From Paraburkholderia translucens (GTDB taxonomy: Bacteria > Pseudomonadota > Gammaproteobacteria > Burkholderiales > Burkholderiaceae), in assembly GCF_020881035.1 (NCBI RefSeq), contig NZ_JAJITC010000022.1, forward strand, positions 1-58,549: a stretch of 58,549 nt of DNA, given 5' to 3'. Within the stretch, counting starts at the first letter, position 1. The number at the start of each line of letters is the position of its first letter. Both the position numbers and the translations under genes were made by a program. The notes beneath the pieces were generated by a model. It worked only from the letters and a program-made list of their open reading frames with translations, was not told where the DNA came from and made no database searches. Shown here one piece after another: positions 8,873 to 17,798 of this stretch.

Positions 8873-9244
8873 TTAGTGAAAATGGTGGGGCACCCTCACC
8901 CCGCCGGAAACGGATAGCGCGGTCCCCATATACTCGATCTCGTCTATCACCATTTGCACCTGATAAGCCGGCTTGGACCCAAGCAGCGGCGCCTCGACGA
9001 ACAGAACCGCCATCAGGCCGAAGAGGCATTCCAGGTCGGAGCAACTGGACTTGCTGGGTATGCCGTCCAGAATACCCGCGGCCTTCGCGGCCGAATTGAA
9101 ATCGGCCTGGTCTGCGGGATCTGTTATCACAGCTGCGGCCAACCCGCAGAAGATCGGTAGGAATGCCTTAAGCCTGCGATGAGCGCCTTCCGGCGTGAAT
9201 GCCTTGCCGGGTCGATGTGATGGAAACCGCTCCGCCGGGCATTA
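8873..9244 (-). other. Open frame without good start, unrecognised (possible gene remnant)
   Basis: On the minus strand a frame stays open from a TAA at 9245 to the stop at 8873, about 124 codons, with no ATG. The conceptual product has a hydrophobic stretch (LKAFLPIFCGLAAAVI), then DPADQADFNSAAKAAGILDG and two cysteines (SSCSDLEC). This could be a decayed small exported protein. No family was recognised. The adjacent IS remnant and the missing start point to a pseudogene. It may also be chance. Confidence 0.2.
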
Positions 9245-9274
9245 TTCTGTTTTGCGAAGATCCGGCCGCGCCTT

Positions 9275-9325
9275 TTATTGAGCCTTCGCCAATTTCAGTG
9301 GAATATCGAACAGCGCTTCTGCCAT
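9275..9325 (-). other. Sixteen-codon ORF with strong Shine-Dalgarno
   Basis: GAGGAGG lies five bases before ATG 9325. The frame encodes MAEALFDIPLKLAKAQ and then stops. It sits 94 bp downstream of the arabinoside-operon regulator, on the same strand. It could be the surviving start of a broken gene, since the following sequence shows no continuing domain, or a genuine micro-ORF. Confidence 0.25.
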
Positions 9326-9418
9326 GGAGCCTCCTCGTTGAAGATGGATCGCCCGTAAGGGCGGCGAAGCTGCGAAGCTCGACCGATCCCCTTCGATTCC
9401 GCAGACGCCGTCCGTGCG

Positions 9419-10162
9419 TCACACGGCGTTCTTGGGTCTGATCGTGTAGCGCAGCATCCTTTCGCGCGATGCTTCGAGCAGCCGCGTCATCGCGGCGGAC
9501 GCAGCCTGTGCGTCGCGAGAAACGATCCGGCGACGCACGGCGTCGTGCAGTTCGATATCTTCGCTGGGCCGCGCCGCCTGCCGCAGCAGCATCTCCGACG
9601 ACACCCGCAACGCCGCCTTGATCGCACTGCCGATCGTGATGAACATGCCGTTCTGCGACATCGCGATGATCGCCATATGAAACTCCAGCACCGCCTCGCT
9701 CACCGCCCGCACATCCGACTGCGCCGACGGCGATGCATACGCGCTGGCCAGCTCGCGATAGCGGCGCTCGATTAGCTGAAAGTCGTCGTCACTGCCGTGC
9801 CGCGCCGCCAGAAAGCTCGCGCGCGGCTCGAAGCAAAGGCGCATCTCGAAGATGTCCTCGACGATCTTCGAATCGAACTGCGCGTTGAGCCGCCAGGCAA
9901 GCACGTCACGGTCAAGCAGATTCCAGTCCGAGAACGGCAACACGCGCGTGCCGATCTTCGGCGTCACTTCGATCAGGCGCTTGCCGGTAAGCTGTTTGAT
10001 CGCCTCGCGCACCGTCGTGCGACTCACGCGGTACTCGGTGCACAACTCGCTTTCGACAGGGAGCAGATCGCCCGGGCCGAACTCGCCCGAGACGATCCTC
10101 ATGCCGACGATCCGCGCGACCTGCGCGGTCATCGTCCCTACGACGGGCTCACGCTCGAACAT
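9419..10162 (-). CDS. FadR-subfamily GntR transcriptional regulator
   Basis: DNA-binding regulator of about 247 residues. The N-terminal winged helix-turn-helix (residues ~10-75) shows GDLLPVESELCTEYRVSRTT and VREAIKQL, a classic GntR recognition region. It is followed by a helical FCD ligand-binding domain with the metal-site pattern (FEMRLCFEPR, EFHMAI). The ATG at 10162 has AAGGAGGGG just upstream, so it is preferred to the frame opening at 10225, which would overlap the arabinofuranosidase gene. It is the last gene of the arabinoside operon and probably controls that operon in response to a sugar acid or sugar, as FCD regulators do. Confidence 0.88.
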   Translation of the reverse strand: MFEREPVVGTMTAQVARIVGMRIVSGEFGPGDLLPVESELCTEYRVSRTTVREAIKQLTGKRLIEVTPKIGTRVLPFSDWNLLDRDVLAWRLNAQFDSKIVEDIFEMRLCFEPRASFLAARHGSDDDFQLIERRYRELASAYASPSAQSDVRAVSEAVLEFHMAIIAMSQNGMFITIGSAIKAALRVSSEMLLRQAARPSEDIELHDAVRRRIVSRDAQAASAAMTRLLEASRERMLRYTIRPKNAV

Positions 10163-10196
10163 CACCCCTCCTTCGTAGACGTCCCGTGCGAGCCAT

Positions 10197-11717
10197 CTAG
10201 CCGCGCTTGGCCGCGGTCGTGACAATCACGTTCCACGAGGCGGGCTTCAGACGCGCCGTCAGTTTCTCGCCATCGACCGAGACATTCTCGTTGGTCGCGG
10301 GAGCGACCGTCAGCGGCGCCTCACGCGTATTCACCGCCTTCATGTTCGGGTGGTGAAGTTCGAGCGCGTGATCGAGCGTGCGCTCCACGCCGAGGCCGCG
10401 CAATTCGATGCTGAGGTCCATCTCGTCGGTCAGGTGCCGGTTCAACGCAAAGATCGTCGTGGTGCCGCTCGCGCGGTCGTCGACCACGGCGGCGCACAGG
10501 TAGGCGATCTCAGGGAAGGTTTCGGCCGCGTAGGCCGGCGATTCGATCACCGGCTTGAGCACGCGGCCGTGCCCGAACTTCGATGCCTGCGAGAACGGAT
10601 AAAAGATAGTCTGTCGCCAGGCGGCGCCGCCCGGCTCGGTCATGATCGGTCCAATCACGTTGACGAGTTGCGCGAGGCACGCCGTCTTGACGCGATCCGC
10701 GTTGTTCATCATCGTGATCAGCGCGCCGCCGACCACCAGCGCGTCCTCGGCGTTGTAGACCTCCTCGATCAGGCGCGGCGCGGTTGGCCAGCCCGGCTTG
10801 CGCAGATCGTTGATCGTGCGGGCCTTGTACCAGACGTTCCATTCATCGAACGACAGCATGATGCGTTTGGTCGAATGCTTGCGTGCCGCCACGCTGTCCG
10901 CGACGGTCACGATCTCCTTGATGAACAGATCCATCACGTCGATGTTGCCGAAGAATTCAGCGGTCGAGTCATGACGGTTTTCGAAGTACGTATGCAACGA
11001 GATGAAATCGACCTGATCGAAGCAGTGTTCGAGCACGCGATCTTCCCACGCGCCATAGGTCGCCATCTCGTGGTTCGACGAGCCGCACGCCGCGAGCTGG
11101 ATGGTGGGATCCACCGCGCGCATCAGCTTGGCCGTTTCGAGCGCGGCGCGACCGTACTCGTCGGCGGTCTTGCGGCCGATTTGCCAAGGCCCGTCCATCT
11201 CGTTGCCGAGGCACCAGAACTTGATGTCATGCGGCTTCGCATAGCCGTGTTCGTGACGCAAGTCCGACAGCGTGGTGCCGCCAGGATGATTGCAATACTC
11301 GACGAAACGGCGCGCTTCATCCGGTCCGCGTGTGCCGAGATTGACGCCGTACATCGGCTCGATATCGAGCTCGCGGCACCAGTCGATGAATTCGTTGGTG
11401 CCGAACTGATTGGTCTCGACCGAATACCATGCGAGATCAAGCCGCTTGGGCCGCTGCGCTTTCGGGCCGACGCCGTCCTCCCAGTTATAGCCTGACAGAA
11501 AGTTGCCGCCGGGATATCGGACGATGGTCGGTCCGAGTTCGCGCGTGAGCGCCATCACGTCTTTTCGATAGCCACGCTCGTCCGCGTCGGGGTGATCCGG
11601 TTCATAGATGCCGGTATACACGCAGCGGCCCATATGTTCGACGAACGTGCCGAACACGCGCCGGTCAAGGTCCGCGACGACGAAATCCCGGTCGACGACA
11701 AGGCGGGAAGCAATCAT
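10197..11717 (-). CDS. GH51 alpha-L-arabinofuranosidase
   Basis: Glycoside hydrolase family 51 enzyme of 506 residues. It removes terminal alpha-L-arabinofuranosyl residues from arabinoxylan- or arabinan-derived oligosaccharides. The acid/base glutamate is in LGNEMDGPWQ (Glu173) and the nucleophile in SFDEWNVW (Glu292), both intact. RYPGGNFLSGYNWEDG and the C-terminal beta-sandwich are also present. No signal peptide is seen, so it acts in the cytoplasm on imported oligosaccharides. It lies 113 bp after a sugar-binding-protein gene and within a sugar ABC operon, which fits uptake followed by intracellular cleavage to L-arabinose. Confidence 0.95.
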   Translation of the reverse strand: MIASRLVVDRDFVVADLDRRVFGTFVEHMGRCVYTGIYEPDHPDADERGYRKDVMALTRELGPTIVRYPGGNFLSGYNWEDGVGPKAQRPKRLDLAWYSVETNQFGTNEFIDWCRELDIEPMYGVNLGTRGPDEARRFVEYCNHPGGTTLSDLRHEHGYAKPHDIKFWCLGNEMDGPWQIGRKTADEYGRAALETAKLMRAVDPTIQLAACGSSNHEMATYGAWEDRVLEHCFDQVDFISLHTYFENRHDSTAEFFGNIDVMDLFIKEIVTVADSVAARKHSTKRIMLSFDEWNVWYKARTINDLRKPGWPTAPRLIEEVYNAEDALVVGGALITMMNNADRVKTACLAQLVNVIGPIMTEPGGAAWRQTIFYPFSQASKFGHGRVLKPVIESPAYAAETFPEIAYLCAAVVDDRASGTTTIFALNRHLTDEMDLSIELRGLGVERTLDHALELHHPNMKAVNTREAPLTVAPATNENVSVDGEKLTARLKPASWNVIVTTAAKRG

Positions 11718-11830
11718 TGTGATAGGTCCTGTGGAAGATGCCTGCGCGTGCCGCCCGATGCGGCACGCAGGCTATTGAGTTCGCTTGGTTTCGATCGAAT
11801 TCGGTCGAGTTTGCGCCAACCGCGCGGCCA

Positions 11831-13165
11831 CTACCTCGACAACAGCTTGTTGACACGGTCTTGCGCGTCTTGCTCGACTGCGGCAATCGGCTTGCCTGAG
11901 GTCAACATATTGCTGACCTCGCTGCCGACGATTTCCTGAATCGCGAACTGACGCGGCACCGTGTTCGGCAGCGCATAGCCGGTGGACGAGATCTCCTTGA
12001 TCTCCGCCCGGTGCGGCAATGCGTTGAACGCCGCACTATCGATCACCGACTGGCGGGCCGGCAGATGCCCGGTGCGGGCCCAGTCGGCGTCGTGGTCATA
12101 GAGGAACTTGAGGAACACGAACGCGGCATGGCGGCTCTTTTCATCCTTGGCGCCGCCCTTGAGCATCACCCATGAGTGGCCATCGGCCCACACCGCCTTC
12201 TTCTGGAACAGGTTGGGGAACGGCACGACCTCGTAACCATTGTTGGCAAGAGGCGAACCCGTTTTCTTCGCCAGGTTGGTCAGGTCCTCGATCACCCATG
12301 TGCCGCAGATCAGCACGCCCGCGTTGCCGTTCATGAACGCCTGATTCGCTGCGCCGTAGTCGAGGTTCGGCGTGATGTCGCCCGCCTTCATCAGCCCATC
12401 CAGCAATTGCAGTGCATTGGTAACGGGCGGGACGCGCGGATCGATTTTTGTCGGGCCTGACGGAAAGAGCGTGCCGTTCTGCTGATAGACCATCGTGTAC
12501 AGCGAGCGGGTCTGCGCGGCGCTCTCGTTGGCGATCGGCATGGCGAGATACGGCAGGCCGGTCTTGTCCTTGAACTGCTTCGCCTGTTTGAGCAGTTCGT
12601 CAGGCGTGGTTGGCAGGATCGGCTTGCCGCTCGCGTCGATGAGACCCGCTTTTCTGAACAGATTGATGTTGATGTGCCAAAGCCACGAATGCGTATCGAA
12701 CGGCAATGCATAGGTTTTGTCGTCGAACGTGACACCGCGACGCGCGTGGCCCGTGAAGTCCTTTGTATCGATCCCCACCGATCTGAAGCCGTCGTCAAGC
12801 GGTTCGACGAGCTTGCGCTTCACATAGTCGCCGATTACCGCTTCGTGCATGACCGAAATCGTCGGCACGTCGTGACTCAGAATGCGCGCGTCGATCTGCG
12901 TATAGTACGGACCCCATTCAATGATCTGCGGCTTGACGACGATGTCTTCCTTGTTCGTCGCATTGAACTGATTGACCAGCGTCGTGATGATTCCGCACTC
13001 CCCCGTGGCCTTGTTCACGTCATTCACATTGCCGTATTCAGCGTCGCAGGCGCCGAAAAAGCGCGACAATGTTATTTCGGTTTTGGCGTGGGCCGGCGCT
13101 GTGAGGCCGACCGCCAGACCCAGCAAGGCAAGCGAAAGCGCACCGCGTACGAGCGATCTTTTCAT
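11831..13165 (-). CDS. Extracellular sugar-binding protein (family 1)
   Basis: Periplasmic solute-binding protein of 444 residues. A Sec signal peptide (MKRSLVRGALSLALLGLAVG, cleavage near AHA) is followed by a family-1 sugar-binding fold. Landmarks are HSWLWHININLFRKAGL, a central NAGVLICGTWVIEDL, and a late trap segment RHAAFVFLKFLYD. GGAGAC lies before ATG 13165. It is the receptor for the MalFG-like permeases encoded upstream. Beside an arabinofuranosidase, the ligand is probably an arabino-oligosaccharide. Conserved hairpin repeats lie just upstream of its ribosome-binding site, which may set its level relative to the permeases. Confidence 0.92.
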   Translation of the reverse strand: MKRSLVRGALSLALLGLAVGLTAPAHAKTEITLSRFFGACDAEYGNVNDVNKATGECGIITTLVNQFNATNKEDIVVKPQIIEWGPYYTQIDARILSHDVPTISVMHEAVIGDYVKRKLVEPLDDGFRSVGIDTKDFTGHARRGVTFDDKTYALPFDTHSWLWHININLFRKAGLIDASGKPILPTTPDELLKQAKQFKDKTGLPYLAMPIANESAAQTRSLYTMVYQQNGTLFPSGPTKIDPRVPPVTNALQLLDGLMKAGDITPNLDYGAANQAFMNGNAGVLICGTWVIEDLTNLAKKTGSPLANNGYEVVPFPNLFQKKAVWADGHSWVMLKGGAKDEKSRHAAFVFLKFLYDHDADWARTGHLPARQSVIDSAAFNALPHRAEIKEISSTGYALPNTVPRQFAIQEIVGSEVSNMLTSGKPIAAVEQDAQDRVNKLLSR

Positions 13166-13174
13166 GATTGTCTC

Positions 13175-13254
13175 CGATGTCGATGGGAGTTAGTGTTTAG
13201 CACCTACTCCCATCCCATCAAACGATGTCGATGGGAGTTAGTGCTTCAGCACCC
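13175..13254. repeat. Two copies of a ~31-bp hairpin-forming repeat
   Basis: Two near-identical units start CGATGTCGATGGGAGTTAGT, at 13175-13205 and 13223-13254. The first folds into a long hairpin (13182-13214; outer arms GATGGGAGT / ACTCCCATC, then GTG/CAC around a small loop). The second keeps a small GTGC/GCAC hairpin. They lie between the permease stop and the binding-protein start inside one operon. They could stabilise the 5' end of the downstream mRNA or stop degradation of one segment, like intercistronic REP elements. This role is inferred. Confidence 0.6.
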
Positions 13255-13337
13255 GCACCCTTATTGGTCAACGTCTTGACCGGTTCTTCCCAACATGGCG
13301 CCGATGCCGTGAAACATCGGTGTGGCGGCGATTCAAT

Positions 13338-14225
13338 TCATCGCACCGTGGTGCCAGCCACGGCGGCCACGATGTACTTCTGGAAAAACAGATACAGCAC
13401 GAAAATCGGCAGGCCGGCGAAAACAGCTTGCGCCATCAGATAGCCGATACCCTCGGATTGCGCGAAATTGCCTTGCGTGGACGCGAGGCCGATCGTCAAC
13501 GTATACATCTCCGGCTTCGAGGCCGACACGAGCGGCCAGAGGTAGTCGTTCCAGGCGCTGAGGAAGGTGAAGATCGCGAGCGTCGCCTGGGCCGGCATCG
13601 ACAGCGGCAACACGATGCGCCAGAACACCTTGAAGCGCGACGCGTGGTCGAGCAGCGCGGCTTCCTCGATGTCGACGGGCACGGCCTTGAAGTACTGCGT
13701 CATCAGGTACACGCCGAACGGTGACGCGAGCCGCGGCATGATCAGTGCGCCGTAGGTGTTGTGCCAGTCGAGCGAAGCGAAGATGCCATGCAGCGGAATC
13801 ACAAGCGCCTGCTCGGGAACCGCGAGCCCCGCGAGGCAGATCACGTACAGCCAGCGCTTGCCCGGAAAGGTCGTGCGTGCGAAGCCGTAGCCCGCCAGCG
13901 ACGCGATGACGAGCGTCAGCAAGGTCTGGCCCAGCGCGACGATCACGCTGTTGATCAGCCAGCCTCCTACAGCGGACGTGCCGATGATGCTGGTGTAGTT
14001 CTGCAGCGTGAACGGCGCCGAGAACAGCACATCGGTATGCTGCTCCAGGAAAGCGTTCGGTTTGAACGACAACGCGAACACCCAGACCAGCGGCGCGATC
14101 CAGACGAGCGCGAGCAGCACCACGGCGCCGAGCATCACGCGCTCGCCGAGACGGCCGGTCAATGACCCGCGCGTGCGTTCGGGGCCGGGGGGACGCGAAG
14201 TGGACTCCAGTGCGGCGGTACTCAT
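13338..14225 (-). CDS. Sugar ABC permease, MalG-like
   Basis: Inner-membrane permease of about 295 residues (carbohydrate uptake transporter 1 family). It has six predicted helices. The EAA-type cytoplasmic loop is VDIEEAALLDHASRFKVFWRIVLP. The typical C-terminal helix runs GLPIFVLYLFFQKYIVAAVAGTTV. The frame is open to 14507, but ATG 14225 overlaps the stop of the upstream permease (ATGA-type 4-bp overlap), indicating translational coupling. It pairs with the MalF-like permease to form the channel for the neighbouring binding protein and ATPase. Confidence 0.92.
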   Translation of the reverse strand: MSTAALESTSRPPGPERTRGSLTGRLGERVMLGAVVLLALVWIAPLVWVFALSFKPNAFLEQHTDVLFSAPFTLQNYTSIIGTSAVGGWLINSVIVALGQTLLTLVIASLAGYGFARTTFPGKRWLYVICLAGLAVPEQALVIPLHGIFASLDWHNTYGALIMPRLASPFGVYLMTQYFKAVPVDIEEAALLDHASRFKVFWRIVLPLSMPAQATLAIFTFLSAWNDYLWPLVSASKPEMYTLTIGLASTQGNFAQSEGIGYLMAQAVFAGLPIFVLYLFFQKYIVAAVAGTTVR

Positions 14226-15148
14226 GCGGGATCCTTTCTGCGTACGATCCATGCCTGCACGGCGATACCTAGCAGCATCAGCGCGAACAGCACCTGGGCC
14301 GCGGCAGCCGAATAGCCGAACAACCATTGGCGAAAGCCGGATTCGTAAATGAACTGGACAAGTGGTCGCGAAGCGTTGTTCGGGCCACCGTCGGTCAGCA
14401 GTTGCGCCTGACCAAACAGCTGGAACTGGAACACCGCTTCGATCACCGCAACCAGCGCGACAGTGCGCCGGATCGACGGCAACGTGATCGATACGAACGT
14501 GCGCCAACGGTTTGCGTTATCGAGCGCGGCCGCTTCGTACAACTCCTGCGGGATCTGCTGAAGCGCGGCAAGAAACAGCATCATCGGCAGACCGACGATC
14601 CACCATACGGTAACGATCGCGATCATCGGCAGCGCCGTGGCTTCATGGACGAGCGGCACGAACTCGGGGATGTTCAACGCGTGGCTGACATCGGCGAGCA
14701 GTCCGCGGCCCGGCATCAACACCAGCTTCCAGACGAGCGTGACGATCGTCACCGACAGCACCGACGAACCGAAGAAGATCGCGCGCAGCGCCGCGCAGAA
14801 TCGGCCTGGCCGGTTGAGCACGAGCGCGAGCGCAAGACCGAGCGCGACGAACATCGGCACGGTCATGAACACGAAGTAGAACGTGTTGCGCACTGCGCCG
14901 CGAAAGATCGGATCTGACGCGAGGTCGACGTAGTTCCTCAGGCCGATGAACTCGGTGGTGCCGGCGAGCAGATCGACGTTCTGCAGGCTCAGCCACCAGC
15001 CGTACGCGAGCGGCACGACCAGCAACAGCACGTAGACGACCACGAACGGCAATACGAACAGCCCGTTCGACCAGGACGCGAGGGGATAGTTGAAACGGCG
15101 TTGCCGCGCTTTCGGCAAACCGCCCGCCAGCGGGCGCTCAGCCGCCAT
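14222..15148 (-). CDS. Sugar ABC permease, MalF-like
   Basis: Inner-membrane permease of 308 residues. The first helix (NGLFVLPFVVVYVLLLVVPL) follows a basic N-terminus, and the EAA loop reads IPQELYEAAALDNANRWRTF. The tail (AVQAWIVRRKDPA) ends at the coupled start of the MalG-like gene. It overlaps the ATPase gene by 11 bp, so ATPase, MalF-like and MalG-like genes are tightly translationally linked. Substrate by context: arabinose-containing oligosaccharides. Confidence 0.92.
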   Translation of the reverse strand: MAAERPLAGGLPKARQRRFNYPLASWSNGLFVLPFVVVYVLLLVVPLAYGWWLSLQNVDLLAGTTEFIGLRNYVDLASDPIFRGAVRNTFYFVFMTVPMFVALGLALALVLNRPGRFCAALRAIFFGSSVLSVTIVTLVWKLVLMPGRGLLADVSHALNIPEFVPLVHEATALPMIAIVTVWWIVGLPMMLFLAALQQIPQELYEAAALDNANRWRTFVSITLPSIRRTVALVAVIEAVFQFQLFGQAQLLTDGGPNNASRPLVQFIYESGFRQWLFGYSAAAAQVLFALMLLGIAVQAWIVRRKDPA

Positions 15149-16220
15149 GATGCGCGGCCCCGTTGGCGTCGAACAGGTGCAGATGGGCGGCGTCGAGGCT
15201 CATACGCAGCGGTTCGCCGGGCTGCAATTCGTACTCGCGCGGAATCTCGATCACAACCATCTGATTGCTGGCCAGACTCACGTGCGCCAGCGAACGATCG
15301 CCGAGGCGCTCGATGAATTCGGCGCGGCCGTTGAGCGCACCTGCGGTGTCGATCACCACATGCTCGGCGCGGATGCCGAGCGTGAGCTGGCCCGGCGGCA
15401 ATCTGTCGGCCGCGATCGAGGTCGGAATCACGACATTGTCGACCGGCAGGCGCACGAGCAAACGGCCGCCGTTTTCGCCCGCGGGTTCGACATCGATGAA
15501 GTTCATTGCCGGTGCGCCGATGAAGCCGGCCACGAAGCGCGTGGCCGGACGCCGGTAGATATCGAGCGGCGCGCCGATTTGCTCGATGCGCCCGCGGTTC
15601 ATCACCACGATGCGCGTGGCGAGCGTCATTGCTTCGATCTGATCGTGCGTGACGAACACCATGGTCGACGTGAGGCGCCGATGGATGCGCGCCAATTCGA
15701 CCCGGGTGCGGGTGCGCAACGCCGCATCGAGGTTCGACAACGGCTCGTCGAACAAAAACGCTTGCGGTTCCTTGACCACGGCGCGGCCGATCGCGACACG
15801 CTGACGCTGACCGCCCGACAATTGCGCGGGGCGGCGCTTGAGCAGTGGATCGAGTTCGAGCATACGGGCGGCCTCGGTAATGCGCCGGTCGATCTCGCTC
15901 GCGACGACACCCGAGTTGCGCAATCCGAACGCCATGTTGTCGTAGACCGTCATGTGCGGATAGAGCGCGTAGTGCTGGAACACCATTGCGACATCGCGCC
16001 TGGCTGGCGGCAGATGGGTAACCTCGCGGCCACCGATGCTGATCTGCCCTTCGCTGACACCCTCCAGCCCGGCGATCATGCGCAGCAGCGTCGACTTACC
16101 GCAACCGGATGGACCTAGAAAGACGAGGAATTCGCCCTCGTGGATATTGAGGTCGAGACCAGTGATCACTTCCGTCTCGCCATACCGCTTCGTCACGCCG
16201 TTGAGCTGAATGCCCGTCAC
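15138..16220 (-). CDS. Sugar ABC transporter ATP-binding protein (UgpC/MsmX family)
   Basis: ATPase of 360 residues. Walker A is GPSGCGKST, the signature is LSGGQRQRVAIGRA, and Walker B is QAFLFDEPLSNLD, followed by an H-loop (VFVTHDQ). A C-terminal OB-fold (TOBE) regulatory domain covers about residues 235-355. The start is GTG (16218-16220), with AAGGAGG three to four bases upstream, a strong site that fixes the start. It is the first gene of the arabinoside operon, so the operon promoter should lie just upstream. Confidence 0.93.
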   Translation of the reverse strand: MTGIQLNGVTKRYGETEVITGLDLNIHEGEFLVFLGPSGCGKSTLLRMIAGLEGVSEGQISIGGREVTHLPPARRDVAMVFQHYALYPHMTVYDNMAFGLRNSGVVASEIDRRITEAARMLELDPLLKRRPAQLSGGQRQRVAIGRAVVKEPQAFLFDEPLSNLDAALRTRTRVELARIHRRLTSTMVFVTHDQIEAMTLATRIVVMNRGRIEQIGAPLDIYRRPATRFVAGFIGAPAMNFIDVEPAGENGGRLLVRLPVDNVVIPTSIAADRLPPGQLTLGIRAEHVVIDTAGALNGRAEFIERLGDRSLAHVSLASNQMVVIEIPREYELQPGEPLRMSLDAAHLHLFDANGAAHHGG

Positions 16221-16670
16221 CGTGCCTCCTTGGGTTATGTCCCGGAACTGCCGTCTCTGTCTGTATTTGTCTGCTTTGATATTATGAAAATATAGTAATG
16301 CCGATTTGTTTTACCCGTCCAATCCCGATTTCGGTATTGACGTATTCGGATTCGGGTATTGGGGAATGCGAACTGAATTGCACGGCAGACTCGTAATTCA
16401 GGCGAGAGTGTCGATTGCACATAAAGTGAAAGCTGCGCTCATGACCGAACGGCATCAATCTCCCCAAGTGGAGTTACGACCCAAACACTTGAGGAACGAG
16501 GGCAATGAAGAGTAGGAAGTTGGCCGAGCCGAATGTCGAAAGTTGCCGGCGCTGCAGCCCCAGCGAAAACAAGGCCGCGCGGCGTCAATGACCCGGACTA
16601 CAAACCCAGGGAGCGACGACTGCGGGCACCTGAAGCGCGCAACTCCAGGCGCGGGCGATGTCCCCAGCGA
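16221..16670. other. Intergenic region upstream of the arabinoside operon
   Basis: About 450 bp between the ATPase start and the diguanylate cyclase stop. The part near 16260-16350 is AT-rich compared with the surroundings, and an inverted repeat lies there (separate entry). No coding region was recognised in the rest. Confidence 0.5.
16319..16362. promoter_or_regulatory. Candidate operator: interrupted inverted repeat
   Basis: Arms CCAATCCCGA (16319-16328) and TCGGGTATTGG (16352-16362) are inverted copies with one extra base. Between them are further related half-sites (TTCGGTATT, ATTCGGATT). It lies about 100 bp upstream of the GTG start of the arabinoside operon, in an AT-rich segment. 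It is a plausible site for the operon's FadR-type regulator or another sugar regulator. The protein that binds it is unknown. Confidence 0.35.
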
Positions 16671-17729
16671 CTATGCCTCATTGTCGACGAACTCGGTCTT
16701 CCCCAAGCCACGGCCTTTCGCTCGATACATGGCGCTGTCGACGGCGCGCATCAATGTCCGCACGTCAGAGCGTGGGCTGCCCGCGGCTTTCGGGACCATA
16801 CATATGCCGATGCTGCACGACACAGCGACCGGATAGCCGGCCACGTTATCAAGATCGCTGAAGATCGCATGAACGCGGTCGGCTATGGCAAGTGCGTCCT
16901 GCTTGCCGTGGACGCGACGAGCCAGGACGACGAATTCGTCACCGCCCAGGCGAGCGAGCGTATCTCCGGGGCGCATCCGGCGCTCCAGCGCTTTGGCGAA
17001 GCTGCGCAGCAGTTCGTCACCGACTGCGTGGCCGAAAGAGTCGTTCACTTTCTTGAAGCCGTCCAGATCGATGAGCAGGATGGCGGTCGTGCCTGCGTCG
17101 TCGGCGGCCGCCGACAGCGTCCGTAGGATGGCCTGCTCGAGTCGCAGCCGGTTGAAAAGTCCAGTCAGCGGATCGGTCGCCGCCTGTCGCTCCAGCCGAT
17201 GCACGAGAACGGCCAGATAGAGCGACATCGCCACCACGCTAAATGCGACGCCGAGGCCGGCGGTGACGTTCGCACGCCACCAGGGCTGCCAATGCATCAG
17301 GCCCGCGAGACCGATGAGCGCTGCGCAACAGGACACTGCCAGCATGCGATGGCCATACCGGCAGCCTGCCCCGGTCAGAAACCAGAAGACGACCCACAAC
17401 ATTGGAAGCGCGGCCGTCCCCCCCACAGCCAACGCTGCCATGATCAGGGCCTGGTCGGCGAAAGTCGTCAGGAGTAGCCGCATCGGAGCGCGCGTCACCG
17501 CGACTGTCGCGGCCACCCACGTCGCGATGCCGAACAGCACATAGGCGGCGACCACAAGAAGCGTCGCGTAGACATCGCTGGAACGATGGCCGACCCACAC
17601 GGCCAGATAGGCGACGACCACCAAGGAGCCAAGAAAAACACGCAGTACCGCCTGCTCTTTCTCCGGTTGCCCCGAAAGTCCCTTTAGAAACGCTTCTCCG
17701 GGAGACGAAAAGCTATCCGTCTCGTCCAT
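16671..17729 (-). CDS. Membrane-bound diguanylate cyclase (GGDEF)
   Basis: Inner-membrane protein of about 352 residues that should make cyclic-di-GMP from two GTP. Five or six hydrophobic helices span residues ~30-175. The catalytic domain has DPLTGLFNR at 186-194 and an intact GGDEF at 262-266. An RxxD product-inhibition site (RPGD, 253-256) lies at the canonical distance before GGDEF. ATG 17729 is preceded by AAGGAG. The longer frame to 18068 has no domain support. No ligand-sensing domain is recognisable in the membrane part, and no EAL domain is present. Single-gene transcription is likely. Confidence 0.93.
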   Translation of the reverse strand: MDETDSFSSPGEAFLKGLSGQPEKEQAVLRVFLGSLVVVAYLAVWVGHRSSDVYATLLVVAAYVLFGIATWVAATVAVTRAPMRLLLTTFADQALIMAALAVGGTAALPMLWVVFWFLTGAGCRYGHRMLAVSCCAALIGLAGLMHWQPWWRANVTAGLGVAFSVVAMSLYLAVLVHRLERQAATDPLTGLFNRLRLEQAILRTLSAAADDAGTTAILLIDLDGFKKVNDSFGHAVGDELLRSFAKALERRMRPGDTLARLGGDEFVVLARRVHGKQDALAIADRVHAIFSDLDNVAGYPVAVSCSIGICMVPKAAGSPRSDVRTLMRAVDSAMYRAKGRGLGKTEFVDNEA

Positions 17730-17798
17730 GCCAACTCCTTGCTCGAGATTCTGTAGTGTGTCCGACCGGGAGTGTAAACGACGTTCCGAATTCTTTAG

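Noticed and set aside
10350..11495. 381-codon plus-strand frame
   Set aside because: Antisense to the GH51 arabinofuranosidase, whose catalytic motifs are intact. Arg/Asp/Val-rich composition is typical of high-GC shadow frames.
15090..16118. 342-codon plus-strand frame
   Set aside because: Antisense to the UgpC-type ATPase, which has all ABC motifs. No domain is visible in the antisense product.
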